From positions 1-64,000 of IMG/VR virus record IMGVR_UViG_3300043436_002865: a stretch of 64,000 bases of DNA, one strand, 5' to 3'. The position numbers were made by a program, and so were the translations under genes. The notes beneath the pieces are model-generated. The model made no database searches. It had not been told where the DNA came from and saw only the letters and a list, made by a program, of their open reading frames with translations. The DNA is from a virus. Each line of letters begins with the position of its first letter. The first letter of the stretch is position 1. Of the stretch, positions 44,862-52,262 are shown piece after piece.

Positions 44862-45960
44862 TGTAGAGCTAATAGGAAAAGTATTTGATAATCATTCGTT
44901 AGCAATAGTTAATAGAAATATTGCATTACAGTTAAAAGATAAAGTTAATCTAAGCATTTCTGCATTGGACACGTATTCGCAAGAGCACAAACTAACTAAA
45001 GAAGATGCTGAGACAGTAAGTAGTATAGTTAACAAGCCTTTAGACCGTGTAGACGTGCAGATTAGACATTCTTATCCTCCAATGTGGCGATGGCCGGTTG
45101 ATAATAAAACTAAAGTTATATTTATTCAACCGTGGGAGTATATGGCTGTGCCATTTGAATGGCAGTATAAGTTTGAAACTTTTGCGGATTTACTTATAAC
45201 TCCTAGTGATTGGACTAGAGAGGTATACTTAAATAGTGGAATGAATCCAGATCGTGTACTTACAATACCTAACGGTTATAATCCAGGTATATTCTATCCA
45301 GCAGATAAAGCTGATAACAAGATAACTGTATTATATGTAGGCTGTCATCAATTTAGAAAAGGATTAGACGTACTATTAAGTGTGTGGAGTCAAATAACCA
45401 AGCAAGGCACTCCTATAGAGCTAATAATTAAAGATACTCCTCAAGTTTATGGAGCTTCTAATACTCAAGAAGATATAGTTAAGCTGCAATATAAAACAAA
45501 ATGTGCTTCTATTGTATATGACGATAGTGTTAGAAGCGAAAAAGAAATGGCAGATTTATATAGACAAGCCCATATCATAGTCCACCCTTATAGAGGAGAA
45601 GGTTTTGGTATGCACATACAAGAAGCTATGGCTTGTGGTTGTATTCCTATTGTTACTAAAGGCGGACCCACTGATGAGTTTGTTGATAACTTTAAAGTAG
45701 AAAGCTCAAAAAGAATTGTTAATATGTATGAAATTTTTGGCCTAAAAGCAGAAGATGCTATGACTCAAATGGGAGGTCATAAGTGGGTTCTGGAGCCTAA
45801 TCAAAACGATTTAGCAAAACAACTACATCACGTAATAAACAATATAAAATCTATTAAAGTAGATAAATCAAGGTTAAATACTTGGGAATCTGTAGGTAAT
45901 GCATACTATAATGCTATAGAAAGAACAGTTACGCAAAGAGAAGTAACTGTTAGAGGTTAA
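44851..45960 (+). CDS. glycosyltransferase family 1/4 (GT-B)
   Basis: 369 aa. VLYVGCHQFRKGLDVLLSVW begins the C-terminal Rossmann domain and RGEGFGMHIQEAMACGCIPIVTKGGPTDEFVD is the nucleotide-sugar binding signature with the E-x7-E pair. IFIQPWEYMAVPFEWQYKFETFADLLITPSDWTREVY is typical of the N-terminal domain. It adds a sugar to a growing glycan. Last clear enzyme of the glycan block. Confidence 0.92.
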   Translation: MAINVELIGKVFDNHSLAIVNRNIALQLKDKVNLSISALDTYSQEHKLTKEDAETVSSIVNKPLDRVDVQIRHSYPPMWRWPVDNKTKVIFIQPWEYMAVPFEWQYKFETFADLLITPSDWTREVYLNSGMNPDRVLTIPNGYNPGIFYPADKADNKITVLYVGCHQFRKGLDVLLSVWSQITKQGTPIELIIKDTPQVYGASNTQEDIVKLQYKTKCASIVYDDSVRSEKEMADLYRQAHIIVHPYRGEGFGMHIQEAMACGCIPIVTKGGPTDEFVDNFKVESSKRIVNMYEIFGLKAEDAMTQMGGHKWVLEPNQNDLAKQLHHVINNIKSIKVDKSRLNTWESVGNAYYNAIERTVTQREVTVRG

Positions 45961-45962
45961 AA

Positions 45963-46268
45963 ATGAAAAGTGAAGGATTTTCTTATGATTTAGGCTTTAT
46001 TGCTCCACCAATAGGAACTAGAGGTTTTAAAGTAACTGTTAGTGAATTTGGTACTAGTATAAAGGTGCACACTAGGGAATATTATCAAGATGGGGATACA
46101 GGAGAATGGTTCCCAACTAAAAATGGAATATCTATAGGCGAAGAACATGTAGACACTTGGAAAAACTTATTAGATGAAGCGTCTGATCTAGTTGCCCATA
46201 TTTGGAAACAGCGTGTTACTACCTTAATAGATGAAGGAAAAACACAAAATGAGGACACCACAGAATGA
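45963..46268 (+). CDS. PC4/YdbC-like ssDNA-binding protein
   Basis: 101 aa. KVTVSEFGTSIKVHTREYYQDGDTGEWFPTKNGISI matches the PC4 transcription-coactivator domain, with the conserved aromatic strand and K-G-I-S-I (usually KGISL). Members bind single-stranded DNA and influence transcription or replication. It is coupled to a helix-turn-helix gene and so may be a regulator. Confidence 0.8.
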   Translation: MKSEGFSYDLGFIAPPIGTRGFKVTVSEFGTSIKVHTREYYQDGDTGEWFPTKNGISIGEEHVDTWKNLLDEASDLVAHIWKQRVTTLIDEGKTQNEDTTE

Positions 46269-46585
46269 ACGGAAAAGCTTGGAGCGATGAAGAAGAAGTT
46301 GAACTAATTAAACTATACACAGAAGATGAACTAGATATTCAAGATATTGCTGATCATTTTGGTAAAAAAACCAGAAGTATTATTAGTAAGTTAGTACAGC
46401 TTAAGATATATAGAAAACCGGAAGACGAAAAGACTAGTAAGAGAAGTGTTAAGAGCATGGTCATTGAACTAGAGAATATACTAGGTATAGATATAGAAGG
46501 TTTGAACCTTACTAAAAAGTCTAACCTAGAAAAGGTAGTAGACGGCATAAAACTTAAAATACAGGAAAGCGGTAATTTAAAGTAA
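46265..46585 (+). CDS. helix-turn-helix DNA-binding protein, paralogue 2
   Basis: 106 aa. WSDEEEVELIKLYTEDELDIQDIADHFGKKTRSIISKLVQLKIYRKP corresponds to the unit of the protein at 21791, and the C-terminal VKSMVIELENILGIDIEGLNLTKKSNLEKVVDGI matches that protein's tail, so the two are full paralogues. Overlaps the PC4-like gene by 4 nt. Likely regulator. Confidence 0.78.
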   Translation: MNGKAWSDEEEVELIKLYTEDELDIQDIADHFGKKTRSIISKLVQLKIYRKPEDEKTSKRSVKSMVIELENILGIDIEGLNLTKKSNLEKVVDGIKLKIQESGNLK

Positions 46586-46593
46586 AATTACAT

Positions 46594-46622
46594 TTGCATA
46601 CCGTGTTGAAAAGAGTTATAGT
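46594..46622 (+). promoter_or_regulatory. sigma-70-like promoter 1 of the four-HTH gene
   Basis: TTGCAT (46594-46599), 17-bp spacer, TATAGT (46617-46622). It gives a leader of about 170 nt before the ATG at 46798. Confidence 0.6.
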
Positions 46623-46693
46623 TATTTTATCGAAACAATAAAAGTAATTAACGACTACATAAGACAAGAGTAACTAAAAAAGTAATATTTCTC

Positions 46694-46722
46694 TTGCTTG
46701 TCATAAAAAAGTTTGTTAAGAT
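46694..46722 (+). promoter_or_regulatory. sigma-70-like promoter 2 of the four-HTH gene
   Basis: TTGCTT (46694-46699), 17-bp spacer, TAAGAT (46717-46722). An overlapping option is TTGTCA (46698-46703) with TACTTT. The leader then is about 70 nt; a strong AGAGGA ribosome site precedes the gene. Confidence 0.6.
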
Positions 46723-46797
46723 ACTTTAGTTGTTGAGAAAAACAACATAATGACAACCAAACCAAAATACATATTATTATAAAGAGGAAACAAAAAT

Positions 46798-47484
46798 ATG
46801 GCTAAATTTGAATACACAGAAGAAATGGTAGCTCGCATGGAAGAGCTTTGCGGAAGCGGGGTGACTGAAGATATTATCTCTCAGCTCTGCGATGAGTTTG
46901 AATTCCCTCGTCGTAGCGTAACTGCTAAACTACGCAAGCAGGGTTTTGACGTCCCACACAAGCCAAAGGCAGCTCCAACCTTCTCTGACGAAGAAACTAA
47001 TGAACTTCGTGACTTCTTGGAAGCAAATGACGGTGCTTTCACTGCAGAAGAAATTGCTGAGCGTATTGCTGACGGCAAATTCAACGCCCGTCAAATTAAT
47101 GGTAAGGCTCTTAGCCTTGAAATGACTGGCGCTATTAAGCCAGCCGACAAGAAAGTGGCTCCACGTTCTTACACTGAAGCCGAAGAAGCTCAAATTGCTA
47201 AAATGGCTGAAAGCGGTTCGTTCATCGAAGATATCGCTGATGCTCTTGGCAAAAGCGTTCAAAGCATTCGTGGTAAGCTTCTTTCTATGCAACTTAAAGC
47301 ACCTCAGCGTGATAAGAAAGTTGCCCGTAGCGATTCTTATGAGGGGATCGAAGAACTTGCTACTCGTATGACTGTTGCTGAACTTGCTGAGCACTACGGT
47401 AAAACTGATCGCGGTGTCAAGACTGTTCTTAGCCGTCGTGGTCTTTCTGCTACCGACTACACTCCTAAAGCAGCTAAAGAGTAA
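46798..47484 (+). CDS. four-repeat helix-turn-helix protein, probably highly expressed
   Basis: 228 aa made of four tandem units: residues about 5-53 (YTEEMVARMEELCG..RRSVTAKLRKQG), 60-114, 120-168 (YTEAEEAQIAKMAE..VQSIRGKLL) and 176-220 (GIEELATRM..DRGVKTVLSRRG). The first and third resemble the single unit in 21791 and 46265. The gene has two promoters, a strong ribosome site, and visibly higher GC with codons such as CGT, GGC and GCT unlike its AT-rich neighbours, all signs of high expression. I infer an abundant DNA-binding, possibly genome-organising or transcription-switching, protein. Confidence 0.85.
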   Translation: MAKFEYTEEMVARMEELCGSGVTEDIISQLCDEFEFPRRSVTAKLRKQGFDVPHKPKAAPTFSDEETNELRDFLEANDGAFTAEEIAERIADGKFNARQINGKALSLEMTGAIKPADKKVAPRSYTEAEEAQIAKMAESGSFIEDIADALGKSVQSIRGKLLSMQLKAPQRDKKVARSDSYEGIEELATRMTVAELAEHYGKTDRGVKTVLSRRGLSATDYTPKAAKE

Positions 47485-47497
47485 TTTTTTTATTATA

Positions 47498-47521
47498 AAG
47501 GGCGGCAGTTATGCCGCCCTT
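47498..47521 (+). other. stable hairpin after the four-HTH gene
   Basis: AAGGGCGGC (47498-47506) pairs with GCCGCCCTT (47513-47521), 6-nt loop. On the plus strand no U run follows, so it probably protects the 3' end of the abundant message or slows, rather than ends, transcription. Confidence 0.6.
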
Positions 47522-47524
47522 ACC

Positions 47525-47857
47525 TTGAGAGAAGTATTGAATCCAGATTCCCATCTATATTTATACGACCTAGACGATAGTACCTTAGATTTTATATTAG
47601 AATTACCTTATGACGAGCTAGACAAGTATGTCTCAGCTCTAATTAGTCGTTTCTACGGTGATCTTTCTGATAAAGAACCAAAAGATATAATAGAGCTTCG
47701 TCATAGTTATAAAGCTAGTTTTGCAACAGAAAAGCTATATAGAGTTAATCCGCTTATAAATAAAAATTATACGGCTATATATACAAAAACAGGATTACTA
47801 CGAGAGCTAGTTCTAGACATATATGGAATAGGTCCGGAAAAGGTAGTAATTAATTAA
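47525..47857 (+). CDS. hypothetical protein, about 110 aa, non-ATG start
   Basis: The coding-looking frame LREVLNPDSHLYLYDLDDSTLDFILELPYDELDK... runs to 47857 but has no ATG after the four-HTH gene ends. TTG at 47525 or 47537 is the best start; the second has GAGAG just upstream. The preceding hairpin may hold back or help initiation. Helical and acidic, no known family. Confidence 0.5.
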   Translation: MREVLNPDSHLYLYDLDDSTLDFILELPYDELDKYVSALISRFYGDLSDKEPKDIIELRHSYKASFATEKLYRVNPLINKNYTAIYTKTGLLRELVLDIYGIGPEKVVIN

Positions 47858-47866
47858 AAATTTGTC

Positions 47867-47895
47867 TTGACTATTACTATATTTTTTGGTAATAT
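47867..47895 (+). promoter_or_regulatory. sigma-70-like promoter of the replication module
   Basis: TTGACT (47867-47872), 17-bp spacer, TAATAT (47890-47895). The start point (about 47902) falls inside the inverted repeat that follows. Confidence 0.75.
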
Positions 47896-47896
47896 G

Positions 47897-47926
47897 ATCC
47901 TATCAACTAATTGATAGGATTTTTTT
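47897..47926 (+). terminator. terminator/inverted repeat overlapping a promoter and ribosome site
   Basis: Perfect 10-bp inverted repeat ATCCTATCAA (47897-47906) and TTGATAGGAT (47911-47920), 4-nt loop, then seven T. It can end the upstream transcript. It also overlaps the start point of the promoter, and its right arm contains the AGGA ribosome site of the next gene, so it could be an operator too. Confidence 0.75.
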
Positions 47927-48697
47927 ATGGCAAAAAAACAAGAACAACCTTCAACTGAGATTTCAGAAGCTAAGATCAGAAATGCTATATGGTATATCAA
48001 GACAGGTAAGACTAAAAAGTTTATCTGTGAATTTTTAGGTATTGCATATAACACCAAGCGACTTGATAAGATTATTGAAGATTTTAAAGCTAAAGAACTG
48101 CGTGAAAAACAGTTAAAAGAAAAAGCTAAAAATACTGAGTTAACCGACGCCGTTAAGAAAGAGATTATCAAATCATATTTAAATGGTGAGGCTCAAACAG
48201 CTATCGCCAAGTTGTACTATATTTCTGCGCCTAGAGTTAAAAAGGTGCTTATGGAAGCTAATATTCCTCTAAGAGCTAGAGGTAAAAATGCCGAAGCCAA
48301 AACAGAACATATTGTTCAAGATTTAGATATTAAGTTTAAGGTAGGAGACAGAGCGTTTTCTGGTCCTGAAAATTCTTTTGTAACTATACAAAAAGTATTT
48401 GATGAAGAATATGCAGAATCTTTACGTCAAGGCAGACAAAGATGGATTGAGCTTTATCCGTGGAAAGAAACAAGTAGATACTCAGAACCTAGAATAGGTA
48501 TTCATTATGAAATCTATTGGGAGCTAGAAGATGGTAGCTCTTGGAAACTTAACTCCTTAAAAAATCATGTAAGAAGAGTGGAAACATTAATTGAAGAAAC
48601 GGGCAGAGAAACTTATGAAGTGTGGATTGAAAATGAATCTGCGTTCAGAAAGATGTTTGTTCCTAGAGCAGAATTATTCCCAGTGGTAAATAAATAA
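47927..48697 (+). CDS. DNA-binding-like protein, 256 aa
   Basis: The N-terminal region (AKIRNAIWYIKTGKTKKFICEFLGIAYNTKRLDKII) and the next (DAVKKEIIKSYLNGEAQTAIAKLYYISAPRVKKVLME) are two helix-turn-helix-like units. The C-terminal half is a Trp/Tyr-rich beta domain (VGDRAFSGPENSFVTIQ, WELEDGSSWKL) unlike anything I recognise. First gene of the replication module and 1-nt overlap with the helicase, so a role in replication initiation or its control is plausible. Confidence 0.72.
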   Translation: MAKKQEQPSTEISEAKIRNAIWYIKTGKTKKFICEFLGIAYNTKRLDKIIEDFKAKELREKQLKEKAKNTELTDAVKKEIIKSYLNGEAQTAIAKLYYISAPRVKKVLMEANIPLRARGKNAEAKTEHIVQDLDIKFKVGDRAFSGPENSFVTIQKVFDEEYAESLRQGRQRWIELYPWKETSRYSEPRIGIHYEIYWELEDGSSWKLNSLKNHVRRVETLIEETGRETYEVWIENESAFRKMFVPRAELFPVVNK

Positions 48698-50073
48698 TGA
48701 CTGTAGATATACAAAAAATTGCTCTGCGTAGGCTGCTGTCTACGCAGAGTACAGACTTTTATAATAAGCTGGTTAGTAAGTTTTTTAACGATACTAATCT
48801 GATTATATTTCGTAAAATTGTAAAGTTTTACGAGAAGAACATGCGCATACCTACTATGCAAGAGTTTTATGAGTCTCAAAAAATTGAAAACATAAAAGAC
48901 TATTTAAGCTCTCAGATATACGCAGAAATTCCTGAAGAGCAATACCTATCTAGCCAGTTTATTGCAGATCAACTACAAGACTATTTCATCCGTGAAGAAA
49001 CTATCAACTGGTTAGATAAGTTCATGGATCAGCTAGAACACTTAGAACGTCTTGAAATAATTGATAGTATTCAGAATCATATTTTAGAGCTACATAAGTT
49101 TCTGCCAGAAGGCGAGGAACTATTTGACGTTGCAACAATTGATTCTTTCTTAGGTGAAGAACAATTTGTTATGTATTCTAGTGGGTTATCTACTGAATAC
49201 GATGTTGTTAACGGCGGGTTCGGTTTAGAAGAACTAATCATGCTTGGTGGTCGTCGCGGTAGCGGTAAGTCTATTATCACACTAAATACAGCTAAACATC
49301 AGTTTGAAAAAAATAACAACTCAGTACTATTTATGAGTATTGAAATGCGTTATGTAGAAGTGTATTACCGATTGATGAGTATGCTTTCTGGCGTTTCTTT
49401 TATGCGGTTTATTAAGAATGATCTTAACACTGCCGATAAACTATTATTAGCCAAAACTAAACTAGAAACTTTCTATGAAGCTACTGAAGAAGCCTCCCAG
49501 CTATACTCAGACTTAGTAAAAACTGGAAATCTAAAAGAATTTGATTATGGTTTAAAGACTGGTAAAGCTAAATTTAAAGAAAAGCGTTTTCATATTGTAG
49601 ATGATGTGAACTTATCTTTAGCTAAAATTGATCACTATCTTAACTTAATGACTAAAAAGTATGATGTGAAAATGTGCGTCATCGACTATCTTAATATTGT
49701 TAAGGTAGAAGATCGCATGGATTGGAAGTCTCAGATTGCTATTGCCGATCAGCTAAAAACTCTTAGCCGTAAATACAAAGTTATGATGGTTTCTCCTTAT
49801 CAGATTGATGCTACAGGTGAAGCTCGTTTTGCTAAGGGTGTGTTAGACTCCGCCGATAGAAGCTTTAGATTTACGCCCGCAGACTTAAATGAAGATCCTA
49901 GTGTTTTACCTTTTGAAATTACTAAGATTCGTAATGGTAAGTCTATGAAGTTTAATGTGCATATGGACTGGGAATGTTTAAAGATTGTTCCTGAAAGCAG
50001 TAAGGTTATTGAAGGCAAGATTTTAAATAAGTATGGTAACGATCAGAAAGAGTTTGCAGGTGATTTAGGATGA
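48697..50073 (+). CDS. DnaB-like replicative helicase
   Basis: 458 aa. Walker A GGRRGSGKSIITLN (about residues 184-197), SIEMRY, Walker B VCIDYLNI and the arginine-finger-type region MVSPYQIDATGEARFAKG are in DnaB/T4 gp41 order. The N-terminal 150 residues (IALRRLLSTQSTDFYNKL) fit the primase-interacting domain. It unwinds the replication fork 5'-3'. The primase is a separate gene (51311). Confidence 0.9.
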   Translation: MTVDIQKIALRRLLSTQSTDFYNKLVSKFFNDTNLIIFRKIVKFYEKNMRIPTMQEFYESQKIENIKDYLSSQIYAEIPEEQYLSSQFIADQLQDYFIREETINWLDKFMDQLEHLERLEIIDSIQNHILELHKFLPEGEELFDVATIDSFLGEEQFVMYSSGLSTEYDVVNGGFGLEELIMLGGRRGSGKSIITLNTAKHQFEKNNNSVLFMSIEMRYVEVYYRLMSMLSGVSFMRFIKNDLNTADKLLLAKTKLETFYEATEEASQLYSDLVKTGNLKEFDYGLKTGKAKFKEKRFHIVDDVNLSLAKIDHYLNLMTKKYDVKMCVIDYLNIVKVEDRMDWKSQIAIADQLKTLSRKYKVMMVSPYQIDATGEARFAKGVLDSADRSFRFTPADLNEDPSVLPFEITKIRNGKSMKFNVHMDWECLKIVPESSKVIEGKILNKYGNDQKEFAGDLG

Positions 50074-50963
50074 TAGCAGTTATTGGTGATATCATGTTAG
50101 ATAAGTATATTTATGGAAGTAGTACTCGGATGTCTCCTGAGTGTCTAAGCGCTCCAGTAGTAAAAGAGTATACTACTGAAGTATATGTAGGCGGAGCAGG
50201 GAACACAGCTCTTAATATTAAAAACTTACAATCCACTGTTACTTTATTTTGCGCTATTAATAAAAACTCGGAATTAAAAAACTTAATAAGGAATGAGGAT
50301 CTTAGCTGCCATTACGTATCTAACTATAACAATGATGTTATTAAAACTAGGCTATACAGCAATGGGCAATACTTAGCTAGATTAGATTACGATTACGAAA
50401 TAGATTGTTCTGAGGATGAATTATGTGATACGCTATTTACTTACAACCCTGATTTAATTGTATTTAGCGATTATGATAAAGGAACAATATTAAATCCCTC
50501 AAAGTTTATAGAAAAAGCTAATAACAAAAATATACCGGTATTAGTAGATCCTAAAAAGAATCTGCACAACTATACTGGAGCTTTCGTATTGAAACCTAAC
50601 TTTAAAGAGTTTTGTGAATGGCTTGAGTGGGATGAAATAGATTATTCAGATGAAGGCATAAATTGTTTAACTCCATCAATACTTAGCGATGCTGTGCAAA
50701 CGCTAAAGGTAGACAACTTAATAGTTACTCTAGGATCTGAAGGATGTATATTAGCTACAAAATCAGGATTGATAAAAAGATTTGAAGCTTTTCAAGTAAA
50801 AGCAATTGATGTTACAGGGGCTGGAGATAGCTTTATGGCCGGATTAACTGTAGCATTACACGAAGGAAAAAGTATAACCAAGGCAATAGAGTTTGCAATT
50901 AAGATTGCAGGTATTGCCGTAACAAAGAAAGGTACAGCATATGTCAAACGTAACGAGATTTAG
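50070..50963 (+). CDS. PfkB-family sugar kinase, HldE N-terminal-like
   Basis: 297 aa. IGDIMLDKYIYGSSTRMSPE and GGAGNTALNIKNLQ open the fold as in RfaE/HldE kinases, and IDVTGAGDSFMAGLTVAL is the ATP-binding catalytic GAGD motif. In bacteria this domain phosphorylates heptose-7-phosphate at C1 and is fused to an HxGH nucleotidyltransferase; here that partner activity may come from the genes at 2490 or 25313. Ends with TAG. Confidence 0.88.
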   Translation: MIAVIGDIMLDKYIYGSSTRMSPECLSAPVVKEYTTEVYVGGAGNTALNIKNLQSTVTLFCAINKNSELKNLIRNEDLSCHYVSNYNNDVIKTRLYSNGQYLARLDYDYEIDCSEDELCDTLFTYNPDLIVFSDYDKGTILNPSKFIEKANNKNIPVLVDPKKNLHNYTGAFVLKPNFKEFCEWLEWDEIDYSDEGINCLTPSILSDAVQTLKVDNLIVTLGSEGCILATKSGLIKRFEAFQVKAIDVTGAGDSFMAGLTVALHEGKSITKAIEFAIKIAGIAVTKKGTAYVKRNEI

Positions 50964-51324
50964 TGGATACGTAAAAAAGGGTTGGGGATATGAATACATA
51001 TTTGCAACAAATGAATTATACTGCGGTAAGTTATTGCACTTTGCTAAAGTAGGAAATAAGTTCTCTATGCACTTTCATAGAGAAAAAGACGAAACTTGGT
51101 ATGTTCAGCACGGTAGTTTTACTCTAAGATTGATTAACACTGAAAATGGATCTATTACCGAACAGCCACTGAATAAGGGTGACGCTATTAGAATTTTACC
51201 TCTAGTAGTACATCAGCTAATTGCTTTAGAAGATGATAGTGAAATTATTGAAGTTAGCACTGCTGATTCTGCAGAAGATAACTTTAGAGTAATGCCAGGA
51301 GATAATCAGAATGCAGAGCGTTGA
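50941..51324 (+). CDS. cupin, ManC C-terminal-like
   Basis: 127 aa. KKGWGYEYIF, KFSMHFHREKDETWYVQHGSF and GDAIRILPLVVHQLIAL are cupin motifs 1 and 2 with the His and Glu metal ligands, as in phosphomannose isomerase/GDP-mannose pyrophosphorylase C domains. It could isomerise or epimerise a sugar phosphate, supporting the sugar-activation genes. Overlaps the kinase by 23 nt. Confidence 0.82.
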   Translation: MSNVTRFSGYVKKGWGYEYIFATNELYCGKLLHFAKVGNKFSMHFHREKDETWYVQHGSFTLRLINTENGSITEQPLNKGDAIRILPLVVHQLIALEDDSEIIEVSTADSAEDNFRVMPGDNQNAER

Positions 51325-52198
51325 AGATGTGCTTAAGGATAGTGGCATTAATTATGTTATTAATCCTAATAAGCCGTCTGAACTTACTGTAAGATGCTTT
51401 AGTGGCTTACATGTTGATACGAATCCTAGCCTTTCTCTAAATCTAGAGAAAGGCGCTTTCCATTGTTTTGCATGCGGTCATAGAGGTAATACTCAACAAT
51501 TTCTGGACTCTTTAGGCATTAAGTCTACAGTACAAATTGCTTCTAAAATGTCTTTTAAAATTAAAAAGCTTAAAAGCAAACTAGATAATATTAAGTATCA
51601 GGGAGAAGTTAGACTGCCTGAGCCAACAATTGCTATTAATCATGATTTTAAAGGAATATCAGCAAAAACTTTAAAGAATTTTGGTGCATTTTTTACCGAC
51701 GCTAGCGGATTAAGCGACTATGCCTGTATACCAGTATATCAACATAAGAAATTAAAGTTTATAGAAGGTCGTTATAAGGTTCTCAGTAACTCAGGAAGTT
51801 TTCCTAAGTATTTAAGAAAGCCTGCTGGTGCGTCAGTTAGCGATATTTTGTTTCCGCTAGATAAGATTACAGACTTTTCACATGTAATATTAGTAGAAGG
51901 AATGTTTGATATGCTAAAACTACACGATCTAGGTTATACCAATAGTCTGTGTATTTTTGGAACTCAAAATTTTACAGCTCAAAAAGCTAAGCTACTAGAT
52001 GAATACGGATGTAGAAAGGTTACTATACTTATGGATGGTGATTCCGCGGGAAAACAAGCAGCCGCTAAAATAGAAAAACTGTTAGAACAGCGTAATATAG
52101 AAACTAATAACATAGTATTGTCTGAAGGTCTTGATCCAGGTAGTTTTAATAAAGAAACAGCAGAATACTTTTTAGGCAATATTGAAGACAATTTATAA
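51311..52198 (+). CDS. TOPRIM DNA primase
   Basis: 295 aa. N-terminal zinc-binding motif (VRCFSGLH then HCFACGH, CxxxxH and CxxC-type) of DnaG/T7 gp4 primases, and TOPRIM motifs VEGMFDMLKL and ILMDGDSAGKQAA. It makes RNA primers and must work with the helicase coded just before. No helicase fusion. It overlaps the cupin gene by 14 nt. Confidence 0.9.
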   Translation: MQSVEDVLKDSGINYVINPNKPSELTVRCFSGLHVDTNPSLSLNLEKGAFHCFACGHRGNTQQFLDSLGIKSTVQIASKMSFKIKKLKSKLDNIKYQGEVRLPEPTIAINHDFKGISAKTLKNFGAFFTDASGLSDYACIPVYQHKKLKFIEGRYKVLSNSGSFPKYLRKPAGASVSDILFPLDKITDFSHVILVEGMFDMLKLHDLGYTNSLCIFGTQNFTAQKAKLLDEYGCRKVTILMDGDSAGKQAAAKIEKLLEQRNIETNNIVLSEGLDPGSFNKETAEYFLGNIEDNL

Positions 52199-52227
52199 TT
52201 GACGAATGCTTAAAATTAAAATATTAT
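52199..52227 (+). promoter_or_regulatory. sigma-70-like promoter of DNA polymerase
   Basis: TTGACG (52199-52204), 17-bp spacer, TATTAT (52222-52227). The bases after the -35 (AATGCT) are shared with the promoter at 57939. Confidence 0.75.
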
Positions 52228-52262
52228 AACTAATATCCCATCTATAACTGTAAAGAGAATCC

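Noticed and set aside
46751-46783. Ten-codon leader frame MTTKPKYILL in the leader of the four-HTH gene
   Set aside because: No ribosome site and no regulatory codon run; probably chance.
46930-47394. 154-codon frame on the minus strand under the four-HTH gene
   Set aside because: Antisense to a gene with strong repeats, two promoters and ribosome site; no promoter or ribosome site of its own and Phe/Ser-rich nonsense composition.
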